The notes beneath the pieces were generated by a model. That model was not told the origin of the DNA. It saw only the letters and a program-made list of their open reading frames with translations, and ran no database searches. From Paenibacillus glucanolyticus NBRC 15330 (lineage in GTDB: Bacteria > Bacillota > Bacilli > Paenibacillales > Paenibacillaceae): DNA of 64,000 bases. This document shows, piece after piece, positions 27,380-36,626 of this stretch (position 1 is the stretch's first letter; each line of letters begins with the position of its first letter). The stretch lies in assembly GCF_004000885.1 (NCBI RefSeq), contig NZ_BIMC01000024.1, positions 1 through 64,000 on the forward strand, written 5' to 3'. Made by a program: the position numbers and the translations under genes.

Positions 27380-27598
27380 TTAATTGGACTGAAGCAGCTC
27401 ATTCACCATACGAATTCCTTCAGCATGCTCGGGGTCCAGCTCAACCGATTTCTCATAATGCATTAGCGCCAGCGCGCGTTCACCCGCAAGCAGATACATC
27501 TCGCCAAGACTATCATGAAGGTTCGAGGATCCCGGGAAAATCTGTACGGACAGTTCGAGCAGCCTTACTTGATTTCTCTCCGCATAAGCCGGTAATAA
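27380..27598 (-). pseudogene. Remnant of a TPR-tailed serine hydrolase
   Basis: A minus-strand frame of about 72 codons without a start codon or ribosome binding site, opened by a stop at 27599-27601. It reads like the C-terminal TPR tail found on many class C beta-lactamase-like serine hydrolases: 'LLELSVQIFPGSSNLHDSLG', 'EMYLLAGERALALMHYEKSV' and 'ELDPEHAEGIRMVNELLQ', ending at a proper stop. The catalytic part is absent from the upstream sequence. I take it as the surviving 3' end of a deleted gene. Confidence 0.65.
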
Positions 27599-27699
27599 TT
27601 AACTATAGCTGAACACTACCCGTCTGCTAAGATAAAGAAGAGTTGGACGCTAACCTAGCAATCTCTGGCTCTCTATCAAGGTCAAGGCGGTTATATAAC

Positions 27700-28368
27700 A
27701 TGAATCCTAGAAAAACTTCCCGGCGTCTCTACAGTTCCATGCTGATGGTGATCGCTGGATTTGTCCTGTACATCCTGTATGCCAACTTCATCCACGACCC
27801 GCAGGCCGGTGAATTTCTAAACCACAAGGAAAACCCTAAGCGCACGGTGCCTGTGTCAGCCTGGCTGAACGTGATGTATGTACATGTAATTTTTGCATGT
27901 ATTGCCATGGTTGGCGGCGCGATGAACTTCTCGAACACGGTGCTGCAAAAGTACCGGCGATTTCACCGGGCGAATGGTTATGTCTACGTCGCTTCCGTCA
28001 TGGTGGTTGTGCTGACCTCCGGGTATATGGCTCCTTACGCCACCGGCGGCAAGTTAACGAGTGTCCCGTTCAATCTGCTGAACATCATCTGGCCCGCGAT
28101 AACGGTCATCGCCATTCTAAAAATCAAAAAGAAACAGATCCATCAACATCGCCAATGGATGGCGAGAAGTTATGCCTTCTGCTTCACGAACCTGTTCATT
28201 CATCTGTTTGCGGCTGTGTTCCACAGCGGATTCGGACTCGCCTATAAAACGAGTTATGTCATCGGGGTGTACAGTGCCATTCTGTCCCTGTTTCTGCTGG
28301 CTGAGATTGTGGTTCGAACCGTGTTTCGGGAACCGCTGCCCCAGTTGGGGGATGTAAAATCACGGTAG
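27700..28368 (+). CDS. DUF2306-family membrane protein
   Basis: Integral membrane protein of 222 residues with about six hydrophobic segments ('MLMVIAGFVLYILYANF' near the start, then helices centred near residues 65, 100, 125, 165 and 195). Conserved His-containing stretches typical of DUF2306 are visible: 'YVHVIFACIAMVGGAMNF', 'RRFHRANGYVYVASVM' and 'HQHRQWMARSYAFCFTNLFIHL' in parts. ATG 27700 has AAGGCGG 9 bases upstream; a longer in-frame reading from 27643 lacks such a site. Function unknown. Confidence 0.8.
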   Translation: MNPRKTSRRLYSSMLMVIAGFVLYILYANFIHDPQAGEFLNHKENPKRTVPVSAWLNVMYVHVIFACIAMVGGAMNFSNTVLQKYRRFHRANGYVYVASVMVVVLTSGYMAPYATGGKLTSVPFNLLNIIWPAITVIAILKIKKKQIHQHRQWMARSYAFCFTNLFIHLFAAVFHSGFGLAYKTSYVIGVYSAILSLFLLAEIVVRTVFREPLPQLGDVKSR

Positions 28369-28398
28369 AAGACCCTATACCCGCCACACAGCAGAAAA

Positions 28399-28426
28399 AG
28401 CCGCGTGAGAACGCGGCCCTTTTACT
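28399..28426 (+). terminator. Terminator between DUF2306 gene and phnX
   Basis: GCCGCG and CGCGGC around a 6-base loop, followed by CCTTTTACT on the plus strand; the left flank is AAAAA, so it may also act for phnX on the minus strand. Confidence 0.65.
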
Positions 28427-28435
28427 ATCATTCCT

Positions 28436-29254
28436 TTATGGTTGCATTCCCGGTCTTTTTCCCTCGGACAACATTCCATTCAAATTCTCAATGAGTTGTG
28501 GGAGCTCGGACATCGTATGAATTGTAAAGTCCGCCCCGTTCCGGATAAACGTCTGCTCGGCCTTCGCGATCGCAGCTTCCCGCTCCGATTCCGACAAGGC
28601 CTGGAATTCGTCCAGGCTCAGGCCCATTTCCGAGCTGCCGATGATGACTCCAACCGACCATACGCCTGCGTTCACGCCCTCTTTTACATCCGAGACGGTG
28701 TCGCCCACCTTAACGACTTTCCATGAAGCCGACAATTGGAGAAACTCCATATTCCGATAGATCATGTAAGGGTAAGGTCTTCCCTTCGAGTGTGTGTCAT
28801 CCGGGGTGAAATAGACATCCGGACTGTAACCCTTCTGCCGGGCATTCGAGACAACAACCTCCATCATAGTGCTTGTATAGCCTGTTGTGGAGCCAATCTT
28901 CAGCCCTTGTGACTTCAACGCTTCCACCGTCTCGATGACACCCGGAATCGGGTCCGTATACTCGGATAAGGAAGCCATTAAGGCCGGCTCAAACTCCGCA
29001 TACAGCCGCTGCACATCCTGCTCTTGATAAGCTTCTCCATACTTCGCTTCCCATAGAGCCGATACTCTCGGCATCGACAGCATGGCACGGATATGATCGA
29101 TCTTCAGCATGCCCATTGGTGCTCTCGCTTCGTCCATCGTCACTTCAATACCCGCATTCTTGAAAATATCGACAAACACATTCACAGGTGCAAAACATCC
29201 AAAATCAACGGCCGTTCCGGCCCAGTCCAATATAACGCCTTCGATTCTGTTCAT
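28436..29254 (-). CDS. phnX: Phosphonoacetaldehyde hydrolase
   Basis: HAD-superfamily enzyme that cleaves the C-P bond of phosphonoacetaldehyde to acetaldehyde and phosphate, the second step of 2-aminoethylphosphonate (2-AEP) breakdown. The 272 residues show the nucleophile D10 in 'VILDWAGTAVDFG', the Schiff-base lysine K51 in 'PMGMLKIDHIRAML', and the C-terminal HAD motif 'VVKVGDTVSDVKEGVNAG'. The start overlaps the phnW stop codon (ATGA at 29251-29254), so it is translated in the same operon. Confidence 0.95.
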   Translation of the reverse strand: MNRIEGVILDWAGTAVDFGCFAPVNVFVDIFKNAGIEVTMDEARAPMGMLKIDHIRAMLSMPRVSALWEAKYGEAYQEQDVQRLYAEFEPALMASLSEYTDPIPGVIETVEALKSQGLKIGSTTGYTSTMMEVVVSNARQKGYSPDVYFTPDDTHSKGRPYPYMIYRNMEFLQLSASWKVVKVGDTVSDVKEGVNAGVWSVGVIIGSSEMGLSLDEFQALSESEREAAIAKAEQTFIRNGADFTIHTMSELPQLIENLNGMLSEGKRPGMQP

Positions 29255-30345
29255 TGTGCCATCACTCCCCTATATTCTTCGATAATGCGGCATAACTCCT
29301 CGATATCCTGTTCATAGATTTCCCCGATATTCCCGATGCGGAAGGTATCCACGTCGGTCAGTTTGCCCGGGTATATGACATAGCCTCTTTCTTTGATATA
29401 AGCGTAAAATTGCCCAAAGCTAAACCCTTCACCAGGGAACAGAAACGTTGTGATAATTGGTGATTGCTTGTCTTCGGTTATATAGGCATGAATGCCGATC
29501 CGGGCCAATTTCTCCCGCAGCAGGCGATTGTTATTCCGGTAGCGTCTGAATCTGGCGGATACGCCGCCTTCTGCATCCAGCTCATCCAGCGCTTTGGAGA
29601 ATGCCGCCACCACATGCGTCGGTGAGGTATAGCGCCATTTGCCATCCTTGTCCATGCCCTTCCACTGATCGTACAGATCCAGCGACAGGCTGCGTGCAAT
29701 CCCCTCGCATAACGCAAGCTTCTCCAGCTTGGCGATGACGAATCCAAATCCCGGGACGCCTTGAATGCATTTATTCGCACTGCTGATCAGGTAATCGATG
29801 CCAAGACCCTGAACGTCAATCTCCATTCCGCCAAAGCTGCTCATGGCATCGATAATAAGGGTTTTCCCATACTCCTTGGACAGCCTGGATACCATCTCCA
29901 GCGGGTTCAGTATCCCCGTTGTTGTCTCGCAATGCACCATCGCAATATGCGTAATTCGCAGATCCTTTTGAAGTCTCGACCGCAGCTCATTCTCGCTTGG
30001 TTGTTCATTGTAATTCAACTTGTATTCCGTGTAATGCAGTCCAATGTACTCCGCCATCTTCACGAGTCGCTCGCCATAGGCGCCATTGGTCACGATCAGC
30101 ACCTTATCTTCCTTCGATATGGTTGACGTCATCACGGATTCGACGGCAAACGTTCCGCTTCCCTGCATCAGAACAGCTGTGTATTGTGCCGCATCCGCCC
30201 CGGCTAATGCCAGGAGCTGTGATCTGATTTTTTGCGTAATGGATTTATATTCGTCATCCCATGTACAGCGGTCAAGGAGCATCTCCTCCTTCACCGAGCT
30301 GGTTGTCGTCAAAGGGCCGGGTGTCAAAAGTTTATATTTATTCAT
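29251..30345 (-). CDS. phnW: 2-aminoethylphosphonate-pyruvate transaminase
   Basis: PLP enzyme that transfers the amino group of 2-AEP to pyruvate, giving phosphonoacetaldehyde and alanine. The 364 residues open with the PhnW signature 'LLTPGPLTTTSSVKEEMLLD' (in parts) and show 'QGSGTFAVESVM', the PLP Asp in 'TLIIDAMSSFGG', and the Schiff-base lysine K192 in 'SSANKCIQGVPGF'. AGGAGCGATGCGAT-type sequence precedes the ATG. Lies between the binding-protein gene and phnX in one operon. Confidence 0.95.
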   Translation of the reverse strand: MNKYKLLTPGPLTTTSSVKEEMLLDRCTWDDEYKSITQKIRSQLLALAGADAAQYTAVLMQGSGTFAVESVMTSTISKEDKVLIVTNGAYGERLVKMAEYIGLHYTEYKLNYNEQPSENELRSRLQKDLRITHIAMVHCETTTGILNPLEMVSRLSKEYGKTLIIDAMSSFGGMEIDVQGLGIDYLISSANKCIQGVPGFGFVIAKLEKLALCEGIARSLSLDLYDQWKGMDKDGKWRYTSPTHVVAAFSKALDELDAEGGVSARFRRYRNNNRLLREKLARIGIHAYITEDKQSPIITTFLFPGEGFSFGQFYAYIKERGYVIYPGKLTDVDTFRIGNIGEIYEQDIEELCRIIEEYRGVMAQ

Positions 30346-30366
30346 ATCGCATCGCTCCTATGGTGC

Positions 30367-31362
30367 CTATTCTTTAGATCCGTTGAAAAATTGCTGGTGC
30401 TCTTCCAACAGCTCTACCGTCAATGGTTTCTCGAACTTCATGGCGTACGCTGGTTTGTTGACCTCATCCACAGTCTCCCCCTCATACAGGGCTACCGGAT
30501 AGTTCACAATCAGATCTTTTCTGGCGTCCTTGATCAGGGTTTCCGCCATTTTCATCGCCAAATCTGTTGTGGCATTCTCCTTGTCCACCACGGCAACCGA
30601 CTCGGTCAGGGAGAAGTTGCCTTCAACCGGATCCACGTAATCAATCGGTGCACCGGCTGCTTTGGCCGCAACGGCCTGATGCCGGAGTCCAAACCCGGCT
30701 GCCACTTCGCCGGCCTGCACCTTCTTGATCGGACCCGAGCCCGAGCTTTCCAGATGCGGTCCGACATTGGCAATCAGATCATGGAGCACCTGCCGGCCTG
30801 CGTCTTCACCGTATTGACTGATGATCGCCTGAACCAGCAGCCAGCCGGTGGAGGAATCCATTATGTTCGGAATCGATACGAGTCCGCTGAATTCCGGTTT
30901 GGTCAGGTCGGTGATGGAGGTTGGCATCGGCAAGCCTTTTTCCTTCAACACTTCCGTATTGACGAAGATGGACCCGGTATTCGCCAGAATCGGCGTGTAA
31001 TAGGCCGGATAGGAGTCAACGGCGCCTGTATCAAAAGCCAGGTCCTTGAACATGGAATGCTCGCTCTGCGAGCTCTCGATAAAGTACGAGCTCATCGTGA
31101 TCAAGTCGGCCTCGATTTTGTTCCCTTCGGCCATGAGCTTGCCTCCCAGCTCTGAAGTGCCTAGTGATTGCACGAGATATTGTCCGTCATATCCCGCGTT
31201 CTTCAACGAGGTTTCCATTGCGGCGACGGCTTCTTCATCCCCGTTCGTGTAGATGACCACCTTCTTCGCTTCCCCCGCGCTGCCGCTGCCGCAGGCAGCC
31301 AGTGCAAACACCATGCTGATGGCGATTAATGACAGCAGCATTCCTTTTAACGTTTTGATCAT
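30367..31362 (-). CDS. ABC transporter substrate-binding lipoprotein, probably for 2-aminoethylphosphonate
   Basis: Extracellular solute receptor of 331 residues with a lipobox ('MVFALAACGSG', Cys near residue 23) and an iron/thiamine/2-AEP-type periplasmic-binding fold ('VVIYTNGDEEAVAAMETSLK', 'NTGSIFVNTEVL', 'VQAGEVAAGFGLRHQAVAAK'). ATG 31362 has AAGGAG 11 bases upstream; a GTG four codons earlier lies inside that site. It directly precedes phnW, so 2-AEP is the likely ligand. The gene is separated from the permease gene by 309 bases holding a dispersed repeat, unlike the tight spacing elsewhere in this operon. Confidence 0.88.
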   Translation of the reverse strand: MIKTLKGMLLSLIAISMVFALAACGSGSAGEAKKVVIYTNGDEEAVAAMETSLKNAGYDGQYLVQSLGTSELGGKLMAEGNKIEADLITMSSYFIESSQSEHSMFKDLAFDTGAVDSYPAYYTPILANTGSIFVNTEVLKEKGLPMPTSITDLTKPEFSGLVSIPNIMDSSTGWLLVQAIISQYGEDAGRQVLHDLIANVGPHLESSGSGPIKKVQAGEVAAGFGLRHQAVAAKAAGAPIDYVDPVEGNFSLTESVAVVDKENATTDLAMKMAETLIKDARKDLIVNYPVALYEGETVDEVNKPAYAMKFEKPLTVELLEEHQQFFNGSKE

Positions 31363-31508
31363 GAGTAACTCCACTCCTTGTTGTGTTGTTATATTTAGAA
31401 ATCAAGTGAAAAGATGGGTCTAACTCGCTTGCGCATATCTTTGATTGAATTGCAGATGATGCTTCTGGGCACGGTACTTCTTGCTTCTTGCTTGGTGCTT
31501 CGTGCTGT

Positions 31509-31648
31509 CACCCAGCGAAAGAGGACGGAATCGTACTGGAGAAGCGTATGCGTTCGCCTTTGTCCTCGGATTTCTGCAGTTGATTCATTTCAATCAGAGA
31601 AATCTGAAGACAACAGCGATCGGAAGTACGATCCGGCATCGCAGCGGA
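31509..31648 (+). repeat. Dispersed palindromic repeat, copy B
   Basis: About 140 bases, inverted relative to copy A at 7320-7462. Shared blocks include 'GTACTGGAGAAGCG', 'TTCGCCTTTGTCC' and 'ACAACAGCGATCGGAAG'. The hairpin core is TTGTCCTCGGATTTC with GAAATCTGAAGACAA, and the outer stem is GGAATCGTACT with AGTACGATCC. Both stems differ in sequence from copy A yet still pair. It fills most of the spacer between the permease and binding-protein genes of the phosphonate operon; no gene was seen there. Confidence 0.75.
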
Positions 31649-31671
31649 CATTCATCCCTTGCAGCAATAGC

Positions 31672-33291
31672 TCAGCGTCGAACGGAAGTCCTCCGCTGCC
31701 ATGCGTCGCACACCAGCTTGATGATCAGATTCGTGAAGAAGATCAGCATCGACAGCACGAAGATTTCATTAAACTTGGCGAAATGCTGCAGCTCTTTGAT
31801 CTTGCTGGCAACAAGCGACGTCTGGGCCGATACGAGAAAGATAATCCCGCTGACCGTCACCATAGCGTTGATGAAATAGTAGCCAAACATCTCGATGACG
31901 GTTGAGGCCGAGTTCGGCAGGATCACCCGATATACGGTCTTGAACCAGCTGTCGCCCAGCAGCTCCCCGGTGGTCTCCCAGGATGGATTCATTTTGGACA
32001 GGGAGTTCTTGGCCATTAAGTACGGCGTCGTAAAGAAATGCACGATATTGCATAAGACAATAATGACAAACGTGCCCTTCAGGCTGCTTCCATTAAAGAG
32101 GAGCAGGTAGGAGATCCCCAGCACCATGCCGGGTACCGTATTGGTAATCATCGATACCATATCTACCGCCGATCGGGCTTTTAACGAGGTGCGGACATTG
32201 AGCAATGCCGATCCGTATGCCATCAGGGTTCCGAACAGAGCCGTCAGGAGGGCGACCCAGAGCGAGTTGCGATATACCCCCGTCAAATCGCTCGATTGAA
32301 ACACGTCCCGTACATGCTTGAACGTAAACGTCAGGTCATAGGGATAACTGCTCAGCCATGGTGCAATGAACATCACCGCAAAAATAGAGAGCATCCCAAG
32401 CACGATCACCGATGAAATAACTCCGAATGCGATATCCCGCACTCGGTGCCGCGGCAGCTCGATATCCGACAGCTTGTCATAGTGAAAATTCCATTTCTCC
32501 AGATAATTCAGCAGCCAGATGCCGAACACGGCCGGTATCAGCATCAGAACCGCAATAACAGCGCCTTGGTTGAAGTCCGGAATGGAGCCCAGCATCACCT
32601 GATACAGCTGCGTTGCCACGACGGGATAGGTACCGCCAACGGAAGCCGGTATCCCGAAATCCGTAAAACTTAAAATAAAGGAAAGTACAAAAGCTCCGCC
32701 AAGCGCACCCGCGAGAGGACGCAGAATGGTGTTCATGAAACTTCTCATCGTTCCGTCTCCCATTAACTTGGATACGATGATGAACTTTTTATCAATGTAT
32801 TGAAAAGCGTTATGGATCAGCAGGAATACGGGAGGCAGCGTGTATACGACATAGCCGATGAGTAATCCGTTCAATCCGTAGATTTCGAACAAATTGCGTC
32901 CGGCAAGCCGGGTGATCAATCCCTGGTTACCAAACGAATACATAATGGCGAACCCATACGTAATCGTCGGAAGCAGCATCGGGACGATGATGACGGTTTT
33001 CAACACCCCTTTGAGGGGCTGATATATCCTCGTGCAATGAATGGAGTACGCCAGCATAAATCCCAGGATAGTTGTGATCAGCGCCGTTAAAGCCGATACC
33101 TTCACACTGTTGCCGATCGCTGTCATCAATTCCCGGTTCGAGCCTAGTGACATATAGTGACCGAGGGTAAACCCCTGATCGGACTCGAAGGAACGAACCA
33201 GCAATATAAGCAACGGCAGGAACAGAAACGCAGCGAACAAGATCAGAATGACGGTGAAGATTACCCGCATTTCCGGCTTCACATTAGGCAT
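31672..33291 (-). CDS. ABC transporter permease (two fused permease domains), phosphonate operon
   Basis: Inner-membrane channel of 539 residues made of two tandem BPD-type permease halves, as in ThiP, FbpB and 2-AEP transporters. There are about 12 hydrophobic segments and two EAA-like loops ('ASKLMGDGTMRSFMNTILRP' and 'TGELLGDSWFKTVYRVILP'). The ATG at 33291 overlaps the end of the ATPase gene (stop at 33284), so the two are translationally coupled. A slightly longer GTG reading (33300) is possible. A single fused permease explains why only one permease gene is present. Confidence 0.9.
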   Translation of the reverse strand: MPNVKPEMRVIFTVILILFAAFLFLPLLILLVRSFESDQGFTLGHYMSLGSNRELMTAIGNSVKVSALTALITTILGFMLAYSIHCTRIYQPLKGVLKTVIIVPMLLPTITYGFAIMYSFGNQGLITRLAGRNLFEIYGLNGLLIGYVVYTLPPVFLLIHNAFQYIDKKFIIVSKLMGDGTMRSFMNTILRPLAGALGGAFVLSFILSFTDFGIPASVGGTYPVVATQLYQVMLGSIPDFNQGAVIAVLMLIPAVFGIWLLNYLEKWNFHYDKLSDIELPRHRVRDIAFGVISSVIVLGMLSIFAVMFIAPWLSSYPYDLTFTFKHVRDVFQSSDLTGVYRNSLWVALLTALFGTLMAYGSALLNVRTSLKARSAVDMVSMITNTVPGMVLGISYLLLFNGSSLKGTFVIIVLCNIVHFFTTPYLMAKNSLSKMNPSWETTGELLGDSWFKTVYRVILPNSASTVIEMFGYYFINAMVTVSGIIFLVSAQTSLVASKIKELQHFAKFNEIFVLSMLIFFTNLIIKLVCDAWQRRTSVRR

Positions 33292-34036
33292 AATGCTCAC
33301 CGAACAGATTGTAAATATTCTGCCTTTTGATATGCAGCTGCTTGATGATGAACTGCTTCACAAAATCATCCTGGGGATGATGAACAATCTCCTGTGGCGT
33401 ACCGAACTGGGCGATTTTTCCTTGGTTAATAATCAGGATTTTATCGGACAGCGTCAGCGCCTCCTCCGGATCATGCGTCACAATGATCGTGGTGAGTTTG
33501 AATTCTCTGGCAATCGACTGGATACGCTGCTTGATCGACTCCTTAATGACGCCATCCAGCGCACTGAGCGGTTCGTCGAGCAGCAGAATTTTTGGCTTGG
33601 TGACAAGTGTTCTTGCCAGGGCCACCCTCTGCTTCTGACCCCCTGACAGCTCGCTGATCCTCTTCTTCAAGTGGGGCTGCAGCTCCAGAAAATCGATATA
33701 TTCCTGTACCTCCTGCTCACTTACAGTTCCCTTCTTATTGCGCAGCCCGTATACAATATTGTCGTAGGCATTCAAATTCGGGAATAAGGCATAATCCTGA
33801 AAAACAATATTAAAACCCCGCTTCTTCATCGGTACGCTGCTCAGATCCTGATCATGGAACACGATGCTTCCCTGGTCCATCCGGGTGAGTCCCAAAATGA
33901 TATTCAGTAATGTGGTCTTTCCGCTGCCGCTCGGACCAAGCAGTGACACAATCTCACCTGTACCGATTTCTACGCTGATGTCATCCAAAACCACTTTATC
34001 GTCGAATTGTTTACTTATATGCTGAAGCTTCAACAA
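33284..34036 (-). CDS. ABC transporter ATP-binding protein, phosphonate operon
   Basis: Cytosolic ATPase of the uptake system, 250 residues. Walker A 'LLGPSGSGKTTLLNIIL', signature 'LSGGQKQRVALARTLV', Walker B 'ILLLDEPLSALD' and the switch His in 'TIIVTHDPEEAL' are all present. I choose TTG 34036 as start because AAGGAGGTGA lies 8 bases upstream; the longer reading to 34087 runs through that site. First gene of the operon, divergent from a DeoR-type regulator across about 250 bases. Confidence 0.92.
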   Translation of the reverse strand: MLKLQHISKQFDDKVVLDDISVEIGTGEIVSLLGPSGSGKTTLLNIILGLTRMDQGSIVFHDQDLSSVPMKKRGFNIVFQDYALFPNLNAYDNIVYGLRNKKGTVSEQEVQEYIDFLELQPHLKKRISELSGGQKQRVALARTLVTKPKILLLDEPLSALDGVIKESIKQRIQSIAREFKLTTIIVTHDPEEALTLSDKILIINQGKIAQFGTPQEIVHHPQDDFVKQFIIKQLHIKRQNIYNLFGEHYA

Positions 34037-34289
34037 CCGGCTCACCTCCTTGAACACATCCTCAGTATAAAAACCATATGTAAACAAGAATCATGCAAAC
34101 TGTTAAATGTAAGTAAATTATGCATATATCATTCATAAATTACTACTAATTGTTGACTATATTTAACTGTATCACATGCCTAACTTACGAATAATATGGG
34201 TAAATCTATTGAATATGGAGGCACGAATGAGTAAACTAGACTTGAATGCGAGCGTCAACTACTAATGCGAATTGAATGGGTGAGGGCGA

Positions 34290-35054
34290 ATGTTTCCACT
34301 GGAGAGGCACAAGAAAATACTAGAGCTGCTTACGATTAGAAAAGTATTAAAGATCACGGAACTAACCGAAGAGCTGAATATCTCTGTGGATACACTGCGC
34401 CGGGATCTGAACACCTTGACCAAGCAAGGCCGGATTGAGAAGATTTACGGCGGGGTTAAACTCGTAGAGTCCCGGTTCGGCGAATCCTCCATGGATGAGC
34501 GTATGGTCAGCCAGCTGGAAGAGAAGGACAGGATCGCCCGCAAAAGCAGTGAATTCATCCATGACGGCGATTGTATCTACATCGACAGCGGCTCGACCAC
34601 GTATCAGATCGCCAAATACGTGAAGCATAAGAAGAAGCTGACGGTGGTTACGAATTCGCTTCCGGTTGCGATTGAGCTGATGGACAGCGATGTAGAGCTG
34701 ATTATGATTGGCGGCAAAATCCGGCGCGAGGAACAGTCCATCGTAGCGTATGAATACATTTTCAACTTCCATGAGCTGAATGTGCTGAAGGCCTTCATCT
34801 GCTGCAGCGGCATTACCATCGAGAAAGGCATTTCCGACTATAATCTGGAAGAAGCCATTACTCGTAAAAAAATGATCGAGCTGTCCAAAGAGGTGTTTGT
34901 TATGGCGGACAGCACCAAGTTTGGCAAAGACGTTACCATCTCTATCGCATCACTCGACAAAATTGATACCATCGTGACGGATGCCAACGTCAATGCAAGC
35001 CTCATTCCAAAATTCAAAAAAACCAGTACAACGCTAGTGATTGCGGATGAATAG
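34290..35054 (+). CDS. DeoR-family transcriptional regulator
   Basis: A 254-residue repressor-type protein with an N-terminal DeoR winged helix ('RHKKILELLTIRKVLKITELTEEL', 'ISVDTLRRDLNTLTKQGRIEKIYGG', read in parts) and a C-terminal sugar-isomerase-like effector domain ('IDSGSTTYQIAKYV', 'TNSLPVAIEL', 'ADSTKFGK'). The ATG has a weak GTGAGGG site. It is divergent from the 2-AEP operon, the natural candidate for its regulation, though DeoR proteins usually sense phosphorylated sugars and none is made by these genes. A strong terminator follows. Confidence 0.87.
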   Translation: MFPLERHKKILELLTIRKVLKITELTEELNISVDTLRRDLNTLTKQGRIEKIYGGVKLVESRFGESSMDERMVSQLEEKDRIARKSSEFIHDGDCIYIDSGSTTYQIAKYVKHKKKLTVVTNSLPVAIELMDSDVELIMIGGKIRREEQSIVAYEYIFNFHELNVLKAFICCSGITIEKGISDYNLEEAITRKKMIELSKEVFVMADSTKFGKDVTISIASLDKIDTIVTDANVNASLIPKFKKTSTTLVIADE

Positions 35055-35067
35055 AATAAACATCAAA

Positions 35068-35119
35068 ACGGACATTCTCCATCGCCGAAGCTTCAGCGAT
35101 GATGGGAATGTCCGTTTTG
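35068..35119 (+). terminator. Terminator of the DeoR gene
   Basis: ACGGACATTC with GAATGTCCGT, and an inner CATCGC with GCGATG, followed by TTTGGC. Both arms match over 16 bases with a small internal bulge. Confidence 0.8.
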
Positions 35120-35348
35120 GCATTTCACGTTGGATATACCGATGCTGCTTATGAGCGCAAACTTCTCTAATCCCTCCACCCGTACCATGTTCCCTTCTTC
35201 CCTAATGCCGCCAATCCCTCGGCACAACGAGAGCCATCAAGCCTCATGCGGTTGTACTCTAGATTTAAAGCCCATATAATGTAATGAAGAATAGGATATT
35301 TTTGTTATTTTACTTAGATACTCATGCAGGTAGAGGAGGAAGTAGGAC

Positions 35349-36404
35349 ATGAACGTGGGATCAGCACGAGCAGCAGCCACCGATTGGGTCTTGCAGCATG
35401 CCAGCAGGGAGCCCGGCTTTATGGGTGCCTATTTTAGCGGCTCCACCGTAGGGAAGCCGGATGATGCCGAGATGGCCCCGTCCTCGGACATCGACGTTGT
35501 CGTTGTCACTGAAGACGCAGAACCCCCTCTCAAGCTCGGAAAGTTTGTCTACCAGGACGCCTTGATTGAGGCCACCTATCTTTCCTGGCGGGACCTGTCC
35601 TCGCCCGAGCAGGTATTAACGTCCTATCATCTGGCCGGCAGCTTTCGGGTGGACACCCTGATGTCCGATCCGACCGGGCAGCTCCGCAAGCTGCAAACAG
35701 AGGTTTCCCGGCATTTTGCCGACCGGATCTGGGTCAGCCGCCGCTGCGAGAATGTGCGAGAACGCATCATTACCGGGCTCAGATCCATCGATCCTTCTGC
35801 CTCCTGGCATAGACAGGTTACCTCCTGGCTCTTCCCTACCGGCGTTACGACCCACTTGCTGCTGGTTGCCGCTCTTCGGAACCCAACCGTCAGACTGCGT
35901 TATGTGGCAGCCCGCGATGTGCTTAAGGAATACGGCCGAGAGGAAATCTACGAAGAGCTGTTAAGGCTGCTGGGCTGTAAGGACATGACCGCCGAGCAAG
36001 CGATGCATCATCTCAATGGACTGTCCCGAACCTTCGACGCCGCTGCCGCGATTGCAAAGACAACTTTCTTCTTCAGCAGCGATATTACCGCGGATGCAAG
36101 ACCGATTGCCATTGAAGGCAGCCGCGAGCTGATCCTGAACGGCAGCCATCGAGAGGCTGTTTTCTGGATGGTCGCCACCTTTGCACGCTGCCACAACATT
36201 TTGGAAGCTGATGGACCTCCTGAGTTTCAACGGGAATACGCCCCGGCCTTTGACGCCATACTTGCGGATCTTGGCATTACATCCACGGCAGACCTGCAAA
36301 AGCGGGCAGACGAAGTCATTCGCTTCCTGCCCATGCTTTGGAACATCACGGAGGGGATTCTGGAGGCCAATCCCGAAGTAACAGGAGGCCCAGAGCCGAC
36401 CTAG
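35349..36404 (+). CDS. Nucleotidyltransferase-fold protein
   Basis: A 351-residue protein with an N-terminal polymerase-beta-like nucleotidyltransferase domain: 'GAYFSGSTVGKPDDAEMAPSSDIDVVVV' in parts gives the GS motif and the DxD metal pair. The remaining 250 residues are helical, as in aminoglycoside-nucleotidyltransferase-like and KNTase C-terminal-type proteins, but no closer family was recognised. AGAGGAGG precedes the ATG. It stands alone between terminators. Substrate unknown; antibiotic modification is one possibility but not shown. Confidence 0.72.
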   Translation: MNVGSARAAATDWVLQHASREPGFMGAYFSGSTVGKPDDAEMAPSSDIDVVVVTEDAEPPLKLGKFVYQDALIEATYLSWRDLSSPEQVLTSYHLAGSFRVDTLMSDPTGQLRKLQTEVSRHFADRIWVSRRCENVRERIITGLRSIDPSASWHRQVTSWLFPTGVTTHLLLVAALRNPTVRLRYVAARDVLKEYGREEIYEELLRLLGCKDMTAEQAMHHLNGLSRTFDAAAAIAKTTFFFSSDITADARPIAIEGSRELILNGSHREAVFWMVATFARCHNILEADGPPEFQREYAPAFDAILADLGITSTADLQKRADEVIRFLPMLWNITEGILEANPEVTGGPEPT

Positions 36405-36419
36405 AATTTCTATATAATT

Positions 36420-36462
36420 TAAGACCACGCCCCCATATGGCAGGCGTGGTCTTTGTTTTTGT
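36420..36462 (+). terminator. Terminator of the nucleotidyltransferase-like gene
   Basis: AAGACCACGCC and GGCGTGGTCTT form a perfect 11-base stem, followed by TGTTTTTG. Confidence 0.87.
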
Positions 36463-36626
36463 ATATGGGGATCTCCTGGTCACCAAACCGCCAGAACAAC
36501 GCATCCTATCCAGCCTTTACCGCTGGTTACAGTTCCCCCCAGCAGAAGCATTTGCCCTTCCCAAAACCCCGAATGATCTTTCCTTTCACTCAAACGAATG
36601 AAAATTTCCTTAAAGTGGATTTACAT

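Noticed and set aside
31414..31905. 163-codon plus-strand frame between phosphonate genes
   Set aside because: It runs through repeat copy B into the antisense of the permease gene; no support as a gene.
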